Source of the DNA: an uncultured Lachnospiraceae bacterium
GTDB lineage: Bacteria > Bacillota > Clostridia > Lachnospirales > Lachnospiraceae
DNA: 40,839 nt
Assembly (NCBI GenBank): GCA_945609985.1
Contig: CALYZQ010000011.1
Location: 1 to 40,839 of the forward strand
Reading direction: 5' to 3'
Shown here: piece by piece, positions 1-7,451 of the stretch
How the letters are laid out: every line of letters starts with the position of its first letter
Position numbering within the stretch: position 1 is the first letter of the stretch
The notes under the pieces: model-generated
Told to the model about the DNA's origin: nothing
Database searches by the model: none
The model's input: the letters and a program-made list of their open reading frames with translations, nothing else
Translations under genes and position numbers: made by a program

Positions 1-118
1 TATACTTTAACAAGTAAATGCCTTCGGTACTCTCAGTACGGGAAGGAGGCAGGCAATCTTAATTTCAGGTTGATTTCTTATTTGGAACATTTCGTTCCGC
101 CCATCCTTTATGTTTCAA
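1..118 (-). other. Candidate untranslated leader or small RNA, running off the left edge
   Basis: A leftward transcript should start near 115-118 from the extended -10 at 123-131. On the minus strand it contains a small hairpin (GGAAC/GTTCC, plus 85-99 region) and a larger one in which GCCTTC and GAAGGAGGC enclose GTACT-CTC-AGTAC (plus about 18-50). I see no ORF in it. I compared it by eye with remembered riboswitch, 6S, SRP and tmRNA signatures and could not assign it. It could be a 5' leader of a gene outside the window or a small RNA; only the promoter and hairpins are visible. Confidence 0.25.
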
Positions 119-122
119 TTAT

Positions 123-131
123 ATTATAGCA
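123..131 (-). promoter_or_regulatory. Extended -10 promoter (leftward)
   Basis: The minus strand reads TGC-TATAAT, an extended -10 element, with a second TATAAT about 10 bp upstream. No good -35 is visible, as expected for an extended -10 promoter. It faces out of the window, away from the 375-602 gene. Confidence 0.45.
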
Positions 132-213
132 TATTATATGGCAAAAATATAGTTTCTGACATATTATTTTTTGGGATGTCTTACAGGCATAAGTGCGTGC
201 TTGATCATAGTAA

Positions 214-241
214 TTCAACTAATACTTTTCACCATTATAAT
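214..241 (+). promoter_or_regulatory. Possible sigma-A promoter for the 375-602 gene
   Basis: TTCAAC (214-219), a 16-bp spacer and TATAAT (236-241). The -10 is perfect and the -35 weak. Between it and the gene, AAGCTTCC (about 307-314) and GGAAGCTT (about 346-353) form an inverted repeat just before the ribosome site. Confidence 0.4.
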
Positions 242-374
242 TCATTTTAAACATTAAGTTTTTTGTATTTTTTGTAAATTAAGTACTGCCGGGGGCGTTT
301 ACCAAGAAGCTTCCAATCTCTGTTAATATATCACGAATCCTTTTTGGAAGCTTTTCTATAGGAGGAAGATATTT

Positions 375-602
375 TTGGACAGTTATCAGAAAAAGGATAA
401 AAATGCTGCCGTGAAAAAACTGTGTCTTCTTTATGCAAAAATGCATGGACAGGGTGCGGAATTCTTTGTGGATGGAACCCCTGTAAAATGGGGAGAAGCA
501 GCTTTGACTGCGGTAGCGGAAGAAAGTATCTATATGGCTGATTATGTTGTCGGTGAGGACGGACACATTGCGCAGGTTCGTTTAGACAGGATAGAGCCTT
601 GA
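375..602 (+). CDS. Small hypothetical protein, 75 aa
   Basis: I do not recognise a family. The TTG start at 375 is supported by GGAGG at 361-365, and no ATG lies between that site and the conserved-looking body. The product is soluble, with no signal peptide or membrane segment: a basic N-terminal helix (about 1-25), then a short mixed alpha/beta stretch ending in a strand-like VRLDRIEP. It stands alone, separated from the next gene by its own promoter. It could be a small lineage-specific regulator or ligand-binding domain, but nothing in the sequence decides this. Confidence 0.6.
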   Translation: MDSYQKKDKNAAVKKLCLLYAKMHGQGAEFFVDGTPVKWGEAALTAVAEESIYMADYVVGEDGHIAQVRLDRIEP

Positions 603-672
603 ATTCCACGGGTGCTGTTGATGGGATTGCCTCTTATGCTGAAGCAAATGTGGAATTTTGTCAAAATTGGTA

Positions 673-733
673 ATGACGTTACCGTCTTAGTATGGTAAAA
701 TGTAACTGTCCGTGCATTTGTGCGGGCAGTTAC
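673..733 (+). promoter_or_regulatory. Promoter and immediate leader hairpin of the GH18 gene
   Basis: A weak -35 (ATGACG, 673-678) and TAAAAT (696-701) are 17 bp apart. A 14-bp stem (702-715 with 720-733, loop ATTT, with a few G-U pairs) starts almost at the expected transcription start and is followed by CTTTTGGGG and a GAAAGAGG ribosome site. The hairpin may protect the 5' end or act as a weak attenuator; its T-run is too short for a confident terminator. Confidence 0.4.
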
Positions 734-756
734 TTTTGGGGAAAGAGGCTTAGAGC

Positions 757-2460
757 ATGAAGAAGAAAATTATTCCGGTTTTGCTGGCGCTGGTGTTAAT
801 TATCGTAATTGGAGGAATCGTAGCGTTCGGTTACCTTAAGGAAAGGTATTCCTATGGTACGGAGACTGCAGATTTGGATGAGTATTTTAAGGTGACAAAA
901 GCAGGAGAATTAGCGATTGTCCTGCAGGATGCCATCGTGGAAGAAAAAGCGCATATTAAGGATGGTGTGTGCTATTTTGATATTGATACCGTACACAAAT
1001 ATTTGAATGAAGTGTTTTATGTGGATAAAAAGGAGCAGCTGCTTTTATATACCAATGCGGTGGAGACCATATCATCGGTGCTGGGCGAAAGTACCTATAC
1101 TGATGCTGCAGGCAACCATGATATGAAGCATCCCATCAGTTATGTGGAGGACGATACGGTATATCTGCTGGCGGATTATGTGAAACTTTTTACCAATTAT
1201 TTCTATCAGGTATTTGAAAGACAGGTGATTGTCCGTACCGAGTGGGACACGAGAGAGGTGGCAGAGATAACCAAGGATACTAACATTCGTGTGCGCGGTG
1301 GCATTAAGAGCCCGATTCTCAGAGAGGTTCTGGCGGGTGAGACTGTAGAGATATTGGAACAGATGGAGAACTGGTGCAAGATAAAAAGCGAAGATGCCAT
1401 TATCGGCTATGTGGAAAATAAGTTTTTGGAAAACCAGCGTATGGAGGAAGAGAAGGCTGTCACGGATTATGTAGCCCCGGAATATACAGGTATTTCCATG
1501 GATGGCAAGGTGTGTCTGGGCTGGCATTCTATCGGAGGCGTGGGAGGAAACGATACCCTGCATTCCATGGTGGCAGGTGCAAAGGGCATGAATGTAATCG
1601 CACCCACCTGGTTTAGCTTAAATGACAATGAAGGCGGTTTCAGAAGCTTTGCGTCCGCAAATTATGTGGAAAGTGCGCGGGCTTACGGCTTGAAAGTGTG
1701 GGGAGTCTTAGATGATTTCAACTATGCAAATGAGACGGGAGAGGATATTGACGTTTATGAAGTGTTATCCAATACTACTTCGAGACAAAGGCTTGCACAG
1801 AATATTTCAGACATGGCGGTGAGTCTGGGGCTTGATGGAATCAATCTCGACTTTGAGAGAGTTGGCGCGGACAGTGGAGTACATTATGTACAGTTTTTGA
1901 GAGAGCTTTCCGTACAGTGCAGAAGTAAGGGACTCACACTTTCAATTGATAATTATGTGCCCTTCCATTTTAATGAATATTATCGTTTGGACATTCAGGG
2001 ACAGGTGGCGGATTATGTAATTATCATGGGATATGATGAGCATTGGCATGGAAGCGGTGACCCGGGAAGCGTGGCAAGCATTGATTATGTGGCAAACGGT
2101 ATTACCAAGACGGTTTCCCAGGTGCCTGCAGAGAAGGTGGTAAACGCATTGCCTTTCTATACCATCGTATGGTGCATAGAGGGCGCTGATGTAACGGATC
2201 AGTATCTGACCCTGAACAATACAGCGGATTTCATTAAGAGAGTCGGTAAGGAGCCTGTTTGGGATGACGTAACCGGTCAGAATTTCCTTGAGTGGACCTC
2301 CGGAAGCAAAACCTATAGGGTTTGGATAGAGGATGCAAAATCTATCGCAGCCAAGCTGAACGTGATGAACGCTAACAATGTTGGTGGCGTTGCGGTATGG
2401 AGACTGGGGTATGGTACTCAGGAAGTGTGGAATATTTTGAAGTCGTATGTAAATTCATAA
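757..2460 (+). CDS. SH3b plus glycoside hydrolase family 18 protein (spore/cortex wall hydrolase type), 567 aa
   Basis: Probably a membrane-anchored or secreted glycosidase acting on peptidoglycan N-acetylglucosamine linkages, like the SleL/YaaH group of spore cortex enzymes. One N-terminal hydrophobic helix (about 5-27) is followed by a region resembling copper-amine-oxidase N-terminal repeats (about 50-165), a bacterial SH3 domain (about 175-230, with 'VRGGIKSPIL' and 'AGETVEILEQMENWCKI') and a GH18 barrel (about 245-567). The GH18 signature is DGINLDFE at 360-367, with catalytic Glu E367; the first Asp of the textbook motif is Asn363, as is common in spore SleL-like members. The gene is monocistronic, closed by a hairpin at 2466-2491. 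The sortase, CwlD and SleB genes nearby support a wall role. Substrate and stage of expression are inferred. Confidence 0.85.
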   Translation: MKKKIIPVLLALVLIIVIGGIVAFGYLKERYSYGTETADLDEYFKVTKAGELAIVLQDAIVEEKAHIKDGVCYFDIDTVHKYLNEVFYVDKKEQLLLYTNAVETISSVLGESTYTDAAGNHDMKHPISYVEDDTVYLLADYVKLFTNYFYQVFERQVIVRTEWDTREVAEITKDTNIRVRGGIKSPILREVLAGETVEILEQMENWCKIKSEDAIIGYVENKFLENQRMEEEKAVTDYVAPEYTGISMDGKVCLGWHSIGGVGGNDTLHSMVAGAKGMNVIAPTWFSLNDNEGGFRSFASANYVESARAYGLKVWGVLDDFNYANETGEDIDVYEVLSNTTSRQRLAQNISDMAVSLGLDGINLDFERVGADSGVHYVQFLRELSVQCRSKGLTLSIDNYVPFHFNEYYRLDIQGQVADYVIIMGYDEHWHGSGDPGSVASIDYVANGITKTVSQVPAEKVVNALPFYTIVWCIEGADVTDQYLTLNNTADFIKRVGKEPVWDDVTGQNFLEWTSGSKTYRVWIEDAKSIAAKLNVMNANNVGGVAVWRLGYGTQEVWNILKSYVNS

Positions 2461-2465
2461 AAAGA

Positions 2466-2495
2466 AGCTCCCGCACACACACGCGGGAGCTCTTG
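2466..2495 (+). terminator. Terminator of the GH18 gene
   Basis: AGCTCCCGC (2466-2474) and GCGGGAGCT (2483-2491) form a 9-bp GC-rich stem with an 8-nt ACACACAC loop, six bases after the stop codon. The trailing tract is only CTTGT, so termination may be imperfect. Confidence 0.7.
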
Positions 2496-2672
2496 TGTAG
2501 AGAACGGGGGACCGGCACCATGGTACAAGCAGTGCATTCTGAGCACGCCGGCACTTAGCGAGGTAAATGCGTCGTAAGATGCATTGTAGCGAGCTTAGTA
2601 CCGCTGCGTTGCGAAGCATAGCGGGAGCGTGCCTGCGGCTACCATGGTGCCGGTCCCCCGTTCTCTACACAA
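2493..2672. repeat. Structured repeat: 33-bp perfect inverted arms around a CTTAGTACCGCT core
   Basis: Bases 2493-2525 are the exact reverse complement of 2640-2672 (33 of 33). The 114-bp interior folds further: GCACGC with GCGTGC, AATGC...GCATT (about 2565-2586), and CCGCT...AGCGG (2601-2623). It contains CTTAGTACCGCT at 2594-2605 and AGCGTG near 2625. The same core recurs at 14862-14873 with different arms. It lies between two convergent genes and directly behind a terminator. There is no ORF. It looks like a non-autonomous palindromic element or a nested pair of elements; the family is not identified. Confidence 0.8.
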
Positions 2673-2698
2673 AACCCGCAGAATGTATCTGCGGGTTT
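2672..2698 (-). terminator. Terminator of the sortase-substrate gene
   Basis: AAACCCGCAGA (2672-2682) and TCTGCGGGTTT (2688-2698) form an 11-bp stem with a 5-nt loop. On the minus strand it lies 10 nt past the stop codon and is followed by TTTTGTG. On the plus strand it is followed by ACTTTTATTTT, so it probably works in both directions. Confidence 0.8.
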
Positions 2699-2707
2699 AC
2701 TTTTATT

Positions 2708-3499
2708 TTAAGCTTCTTTTTTGTTGCGTAAGGAGTAGCTTCCTGCAAAGAAGATTGCTGCTGCAGCCAGCAGTACAAATCCCATGTAGCTGTCTCCGGT
2801 CTTGGGAACCTCATCGTATTCACTGTCCGGTGTGGTAGGCGCAGGTGCGGGAGCAGGCTCTGCAGCTGCAGGGGGTGTGTTGCTGAAATTTGCCGGGTCT
2901 GTGGTGATGGTTCCGTTTGCCATGCGGAAGGTGTTAGGCTTGAAATTGTAGCGGGAGTAACTTGAATTGTTGGCAAAATTAACGGTAACACAATTTAGGG
3001 TACCGAGTACACCAATATTAGCTTCAGCGGTGTCTTTTGCGTTGACAATTAACTGGTTAACATTGTTATTCAGGTTACAGATAGCGTTTTCATATACATA
3101 AGCCGTGTCAACATCTCCGTTAAAAATACCGGTGGAATCTCTGAGAACAAACAGTTCCTTGGCACCTTTGGCTGTTACGATTACAGATGTGTCGCAATTT
3201 AAGTATGTCATATTTCCGAGAGTGACATCCAATTCCAGCTTCAGACCGGAACCGGTACCGATAACTAACAGAACGTCGCCGTCCTTGATGAGTTCCTTCA
3301 AATAATAAAGCTCCACGCCGTTTAAGCTGTCATCCCATGTTGTGGTAGGCTGATAACGCCATTCTCCCAAGGATGCAACGTATTTTACGCTGTGTCTTGC
3401 CGGCTCTTCGGCAGAGACTGTGGGCAGACTAAATGCAGACGCGGTGGTAAAAATGGCTCCGGCTGCTAAAATAGCTGCAATTTTCTTAAATAGTTTCAT
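2708..3499 (-). CDS. Sortase-anchored surface protein, 263 aa
   Basis: A cell-wall protein of unknown function. It has a lysine-rich start and hydrophobic signal peptide (about 1-30, ending near VSAEE), a polar beta-rich body of about 190 residues, a Pro/Ala spacer (about 208-225), then a C-terminal sorting signal: VPKTGD, a hydrophobic helix and a basic tail RNKKEA. VPKTG departs from classical LPxTG in its first residue. A strong AAGGAGGG precedes the ATG. The sortase gene lies 35 bp upstream on the same strand, so the two probably form an enzyme-substrate operon. The body has asparagine-rich strands suggestive of a repeat fold but matches no family I recognise. Confidence 0.8.
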   Translation of the reverse strand: MKLFKKIAAILAAGAIFTTASAFSLPTVSAEEPARHSVKYVASLGEWRYQPTTTWDDSLNGVELYYLKELIKDGDVLLVIGTGSGLKLELDVTLGNMTYLNCDTSVIVTAKGAKELFVLRDSTGIFNGDVDTAYVYENAICNLNNNVNQLIVNAKDTAEANIGVLGTLNCVTVNFANNSSYSRYNFKPNTFRMANGTITTDPANFSNTPPAAAEPAPAPAPTTPDSEYDEVPKTGDSYMGFVLLAAAAIFFAGSYSLRNKKEA

Positions 3500-3534
3500 G
3501 ATATACCCTCCTTATGTTTTGTTTGATAAATGTC

Positions 3535-4425
3535 CTATTCCTCAATGGGAAGATATTGTTCGGCGGTATCCTTTTCTCTTGCTACCACTACAAAACGCCC
3601 GTTCTTTACGTGATAAACACAAGTGGAAAGGGTGATGAAGCGGTCGCCGAATTCGGCAGTCACACCGGTATCGTATAGTGACATTTTTTTGATATTGTTA
3701 TAAAAGTCATCAAATTCTTCCTGTGTATCTGCCTGAAAGAATTTGTAGAACTTAAATACCTTGTCGGATTTTTTGAAAACCTGGGAGCGGAATACTGCGA
3801 TTACCTCATAGATTTTCAAGCAGTCCCTTGTATAGAGGAACATTTCTTTATGGGAATCGTAATAAGATTCTTTTTCGTAATCGGTTAAGTTGCCAAACAT
3901 TGCACCTGATTTCATGTTATGCCCATGAATAATCAGATTGGTGGTGAAGGGAGCAACAGAACTGTCCGTATCCAGTATCAGACAGCCGTTTTTGTTGTCC
4001 TTTCCGTTGAAATCACGGTACAGATAGTACTCTTCATCACCGGGTGTCCACATTACAGGATAGTCAATATTTGTATCCGGAATCTTCAACCATGCAACCA
4101 TGTCATCATTCGCAAGAAAACTGCCCTTGTAAGGGTTGGTGATGGCAACAGGCGTAGGAGTAGCAGAAGGAGATGGCGAGGGGGTGTCAAGAATGACAGG
4201 AACCTTGGATTCTGTTACATGTTCTGTTTCGGGGGGCGAGGTAGGAGCGGGAGTGACCGGCTCACTTTCTATGTAATTTTCGTAGGATGTACGCAAGGCT
4301 TCAAAGGTGTCTTCGGATTCCTGCCTGTCCACAAAATCTTTTACAAAGAAGAATATTGCCCCAATGAGACAACAGATACCAATTACGCCGAGTGCAATCG
4401 TGATGATTTTAGGTTTTCTTTTCAT
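3535..4425 (-). CDS. Class B-like sortase, about 296 aa
   Basis: A membrane-anchored cysteine transpeptidase that cleaves a sorting motif and links the protein to peptidoglycan. It has one N-terminal hydrophobic helix (about 7-27), a Pro/Thr/Ser-rich linker (about 55-95) and a C-terminal sortase barrel. Catalytic residues are visible: His in IIHGHNM, Cys in TLSTC and Arg in GRFVVVARE. The TLSTC form and the spacing to the Arg are typical of class B sortases. I start at the ATG at 4425 (MKRKPK). A TTG six codons upstream would overlap the -10 element and is unlikely. The likely substrate is the neighbouring VPKTG protein. No Shine-Dalgarno precedes the ATG, which sits almost at the predicted transcription start. 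Confidence 0.88.
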   Translation of the reverse strand: MKRKPKIITIALGVIGICCLIGAIFFFVKDFVDRQESEDTFEALRTSYENYIESEPVTPAPTSPPETEHVTESKVPVILDTPSPSPSATPTPVAITNPYKGSFLANDDMVAWLKIPDTNIDYPVMWTPGDEEYYLYRDFNGKDNKNGCLILDTDSSVAPFTTNLIIHGHNMKSGAMFGNLTDYEKESYYDSHKEMFLYTRDCLKIYEVIAVFRSQVFKKSDKVFKFYKFFQADTQEEFDDFYNNIKKMSLYDTGVTAEFGDRFITLSTCVYHVKNGRFVVVAREKDTAEQYLPIEE

Positions 4426-4431
4426 GTGTAT

Positions 4432-4461
4432 ATTATACGACAAAAGGTTTTAATAATGCAA
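4432..4461 (-). promoter_or_regulatory. Sigma-A promoter of the sortase operon, six bases from the ATG
   Basis: On the minus strand TTGCAT (4456-4461), an 18-bp spacer and a perfect TATAAT (4432-4437). Only six bases separate the -10 from the ATG at 4425, so transcription would begin at or next to the start codon. Confidence 0.6.
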
Positions 4462-4560
4462 CTATTTACTAATAATTAAGTAAAGATTAAGAAATTGCAA
4501 AACAGTTCTTTTGCAGGAGACGTGTGCATATATATGGAACAAAAACGGCGGTAAAGCAAG

Positions 4561-5268
4561 ATGAATAAGTTTGAGTACAAATGGCTATCCATTGTAATGG
4601 GTTTGCTTTTGGTGGCAGCCATGTTGATTTGGAGCCGGGAACTTGCAGAGAGTGTAAGCGGTGATAATGTATTGGCAGGCAAACGCAAATACAAGGTGGT
4701 AATTGACGCGGGGCACGGTGGAGACGACCCGGGGAAAATTGGAATTAACGGTGCTCTGGAAAAGGATATCAATCTGCAGATAGCCTTTTTGGTGCAGGAA
4801 TTTCTGGAAGAAGCAGACGTGGAAGTGGTGCTTACAAGAAAGACGGATGAAGGTTTATACGATGCTGGAGTTCCCAATAAAAAAGTGCAGGATATGAAGC
4901 GCAGAATTGCCATTATAGATGAGGAGGCGCCGGACGTAACAGTGAGCATTCATCAGAACAGTTACCCTGAGGAGTATGTCCATGGTGCGCAGGTGTTTTT
5001 TTACACCGGCAGCAGAGAGGGGCAGGCTTTGGCGGACAGTATTCAGACACAGTTTGTGGAGAAGGTAGACGCAGAAAACACCAGACAGATTAAAGCAAAC
5101 GACAGCTATTATCTGTTGAAAAAGACGCAGGTTCCCATTGTGATTGTGGAGTGTGGTTTTTTATCCAACAGTGTTGAGGCGGCAAAATTGTGCGAGGAAA
5201 CATATCGGGAGAGAGTGGCTTGGGCGATACATATGGGTATTTTACAGTATTTAAATGAGAATGTGTAG
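4561..5268 (+). CDS. cwlD: N-acetylmuramoyl-L-alanine amidase, CwlD-like, 235 aa
   Basis: A zinc amidase that removes peptides from muramic acid. In spore formers CwlD does this while the cortex is made, preparing muramic-lactam. An N-terminal membrane helix (about 9-26) is followed by a full Amidase_3 domain from about residue 42: VVIDAGHGGDDPG (zinc His), EKDINLQIA (zinc Glu), VSIHQNSY (zinc His) and VIVECGFLSN (catalytic Glu). The SIHQNS form and the length of about 235 aa fit CwlD better than long autolysins, which carry wall-binding repeats. The ribosome site is weak (GGCGG, spaced 9). The sporulation role is inferred from family and neighbours. Confidence 0.85.
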   Translation: MNKFEYKWLSIVMGLLLVAAMLIWSRELAESVSGDNVLAGKRKYKVVIDAGHGGDDPGKIGINGALEKDINLQIAFLVQEFLEEADVEVVLTRKTDEGLYDAGVPNKKVQDMKRRIAIIDEEAPDVTVSIHQNSYPEEYVHGAQVFFYTGSREGQALADSIQTQFVEKVDAENTRQIKANDSYYLLKKTQVPIVIVECGFLSNSVEAAKLCEETYRERVAWAIHMGILQYLNENV

Positions 5269-5285
5269 AACTTTGCTAAAAGATG

Positions 5286-5294
5286 TGTTATACT
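5286..5294 (+). promoter_or_regulatory. tsaC: Extended -10 promoter before the Sua5/YwlC gene
   Basis: TGT-TATACT at 5286-5294, about 45 bp before the ATG at 5340. No convincing -35 is visible. Confidence 0.4.
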
Positions 5295-5339
5295 GTACTG
5301 AGATATGTTTTGTGATAAGATGTCAGGAAGCGGATTGGT

Positions 5340-6407
5340 ATGGAGACAAAAATTGTTTTAATTGCACAGGAGGAGCCGCGGGAAGATTTGTTGCGGGAAG
5401 CCGGTGAAGTATTAAAAAACGGCGGGCTGGTAGCATTTCCCACGGAGACGGTATACGGCCTGGGCGGAGATGCCCTGAATAAGGATTCGGCCCGGAAAAT
5501 ATATGCTGCCAAGGGCAGACCATCGGATAATCCACTGATAGTGCATATCAGCCGGATGGAAGACTTGACTGATATAGTTTCGCAGGTGCCCCGGGAGGCG
5601 TTAAAGATTGCGGAAGCTTTCTGGCCCGGTCCGCTTACCATGATATTGCCTAAATCGGACAAAGTGCCCTACGAAACAACGGGAGGTCTCGACACGGTTG
5701 CGGTGCGTATGCCCTCTCATCCTATAGCAAGAAAACTGATTGAATATGCCGGCGGTTATGTGGCTGCACCCAGCGCCAATGTATCGGGAAAACCAAGCCC
5801 TACAGTGGCAAAATATGTGGTGGAAGACATGCAGGGCAGGATAGATATGATTATTGACGGCGGAGAGGTCGGAATCGGATTGGAGTCCACTATCATTGAT
5901 TTGACGGTTTTTCCACCACAGATATTGCGCCCCGGATATATTACCCCCAAGATGCTCGAGCAGGTGCTGGGGCGGGTGGATGAGGATGAGACCATGTTCC
6001 GGGCAGATACCGGTCAGGCGCCCAAGGCTCCCGGAATGAAATACAGGCATTATGCACCTAAGGGAGAATTGACGATTGTACAGGGTGATGCCGAGGATGT
6101 GCTTGTATATATTAATAGGCAGGCGGCGGCAGACATTCAATGCGGGCACAAGGTGGGTGTGATTGCCACGGAAGAATTGTGCCGGGAGTATAGTGCAGAT
6201 GTAGTAAAAAGTATCGGCAGCAGACATGCTGAGGAAGATATAGCCCGGAATTTGTATCGGATACTGCGTGAGTTTGACGAGGAGCAGGTGACGCGGATTT
6301 ATTCGGAAGGTTTTGCGGTAGAAGGTTTTGGACAGGCTATAATGAACAGGCTTTTAAAGGCTGCAGGTCATAAGGTGATAAACCTTTCTGAAAAAGATAG
6401 TTTGTGA
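5340..6407 (+). CDS. tsaC: L-threonylcarbamoyladenylate synthase (Sua5/YwlC type), 355 aa
   Basis: Makes threonylcarbamoyl-AMP from threonine, bicarbonate and ATP, the first step of t6A formation at position 37 of ANN-decoding tRNAs. The YrdC domain (about 15-205) shows FPTETVYGLGGDA, KGRPSDNPLIVHI, WPGPLTMIL, RMPSHPIA and APSANVSGKPSPT, all expected for substrate and nucleotide binding. The SUA5 C-terminal domain follows (about 230-345) after a linker with PGMKYRHYAPKGEL, the loop that closes over the active site. The length of 355 matches two-domain Sua5 proteins rather than the short TsaC form of about 190 aa. The start is supported by AGGAAGCGG just upstream. Confidence 0.93.
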   Translation: METKIVLIAQEEPREDLLREAGEVLKNGGLVAFPTETVYGLGGDALNKDSARKIYAAKGRPSDNPLIVHISRMEDLTDIVSQVPREALKIAEAFWPGPLTMILPKSDKVPYETTGGLDTVAVRMPSHPIARKLIEYAGGYVAAPSANVSGKPSPTVAKYVVEDMQGRIDMIIDGGEVGIGLESTIIDLTVFPPQILRPGYITPKMLEQVLGRVDEDETMFRADTGQAPKAPGMKYRHYAPKGELTIVQGDAEDVLVYINRQAAADIQCGHKVGVIATEELCREYSADVVKSIGSRHAEEDIARNLYRILREFDEEQVTRIYSEGFAVEGFGQAIMNRLLKAAGHKVINLSEKDSL

Positions 6408-6408
6408 G

Positions 6409-6417
6409 TGCTATAAT
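6409..6417 (+). promoter_or_regulatory. rpiB: Extended -10 promoter before rpiB
   Basis: TGC-TATAAT at 6409-6417, overlapping the end of the preceding reading frame region and 39 bp before the preferred rpiB start. Confidence 0.45.
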
Positions 6418-6455
6418 CTCACTGATAATAAAGTATAAACATGGAGGAATATGAA

Positions 6456-6887
6456 ATGATAGCGATTGGCAGTGACCATGGCGGTTATGATTTAAAGATG
6501 AGAGTGATTGCATATTTGGAGGAGAAGCAGATTGCTTACAAGGATATGGGATGCGACAGTAAAGCGTCGGTGGATTATCCTTCCTTTGGACATGCAGTGG
6601 CAAAGGCAGTGGCTGACGGAAGCTGTGAGAAGGGAATCGTAGTTTGTACGACCGGAATCGGCATCAGTATTGCAGCAAATAAGGTGCCCGGTATCCGCTG
6701 TGCACTTTGCTCTGATACTCTTTCAGCAAAAATGACCAGACTTCACAATGATGCCAATGTACTGGCACTCGGCGGCGGTATGCTGGGCGATAATCTGGCA
6801 CTTGATATTGTGGAGACCTTTTTAAATACTCCTTTCTCGGGAGAAGAAAAGCATCAGAGAAGAATTGATTTGCTGGAGAAATTTTAG
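6456..6887 (+). CDS. rpiB: Ribose-5-phosphate isomerase B (RpiB/LacAB family), 143 aa
   Basis: Interconverts ribose-5-phosphate and ribulose-5-phosphate in the pentose phosphate pathway. Family motifs run in order: IAIGSDHGGYDLK at the N-terminus, VDYPSFGHAVA, VVCTTGIGISIAANK with the active-site cysteine, and RLHNDANVLALGGG. An ATG at 6441 would overlap GGAGGA (6442-6447), which is itself the ribosome site for the ATG at 6456, so I start at 6456 (MIAIGSDHGG), giving a normal family length. A lacA/lacB-type hexose-6-phosphate isomerase is the alternative within the family; no lactose genes are nearby. Confidence 0.92.
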   Translation: MIAIGSDHGGYDLKMRVIAYLEEKQIAYKDMGCDSKASVDYPSFGHAVAKAVADGSCEKGIVVCTTGIGISIAANKVPGIRCALCSDTLSAKMTRLHNDANVLALGGGMLGDNLALDIVETFLNTPFSGEEKHQRRIDLLEKF

Positions 6888-6934
6888 GGCGAAAAGCGGT
6901 AACGGGTGCACCTGCATCCGGGAATAGAGGGAAA

Positions 6935-7420
6935 ATGGGTACAAAAAGAGAAGACTATATCAGTTGGGACGAATATTTTATGGGGGTTGCGCATCTTTCG
7001 GGGATGCGTTCCAAGGACCCCAATACGCAGGTGGGGGCCTGTATTGTAAGCGACAATAACAAAATACTTTCCATGGGTTATAACGGCTTCCCGAACGGAT
7101 GCTCCGACGAGGATTTCCCGTGGGACAGAGAGGGCGATGAACTGGAGACCAAATATCCTTATGTGACGCACAGCGAACTAAATGCGATATTGAACTACAG
7201 AGGTGGTTCCCTGGAGGGGACGAAGCTGTATGTTTCCCTGTTTCCCTGCAATGAGTGTGCAAAAGCAATTATTCAGGCCGGAATTACCTGCGTGGTATAT
7301 GACAGTGACAAGTATAACGGTACGCCCATGAATAAGGCGGCTAAGCGCATGTTCGCGGCAGCGGGTGTCAAATGTGTGCCCTATAACAAAAGCGGCAGAC
7401 AGATACATATTCAGGTGTAG
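6935..7420 (+). CDS. Deoxycytidylate deaminase-like protein, 161 aa
   Basis: A zinc-dependent deaminase, probably dCMP to dUMP, feeding thymidylate synthesis. The zinc site is clear: HSE (His ligand and proton-shuttle Glu in YVTHSELNAI, about 70-79) and PCNEC (the two Cys ligands, about 95-99). N-terminal WDEYFMGVAHLSGMRSKDP and VGACIVSDNN are typical of the ComEB/dCMP deaminase group. The gene follows rpiB by 47 bp and is probably cotranscribed with it. Substrate specificity (dCMP rather than cytidine or a modified base) is from family resemblance only. Confidence 0.85.
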   Translation: MGTKREDYISWDEYFMGVAHLSGMRSKDPNTQVGACIVSDNNKILSMGYNGFPNGCSDEDFPWDREGDELETKYPYVTHSELNAILNYRGGSLEGTKLYVSLFPCNECAKAIIQAGITCVVYDSDKYNGTPMNKAAKRMFAAAGVKCVPYNKSGRQIHIQV

Positions 7421-7451
7421 GATATGAACGGATGAAAGGCAGGTGAGGCAA

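Noticed and set aside
1072..1563. 163-aa minus-strand ORF inside the GH18 gene
   Set aside because: Antisense shadow overlapping the SH3 domain codons; no independent support.
2493..2672. Insertion sequence or CRISPR
   Set aside because: No transposase, no target duplication that I can see, and no regular repeat-spacer spacing.
4522..4554. Short upstream ORF (MEQKRR) before cwlD
   Set aside because: AGGAGA at 4515 is too far from the ATG at 4534 and too near the GTG at 4522. Seven codons could occur by chance.
5601..6227. 208-aa minus-strand ORF inside the Sua5 gene
   Set aside because: Antisense shadow. The plus frame carries all YrdC and SUA5 motifs.
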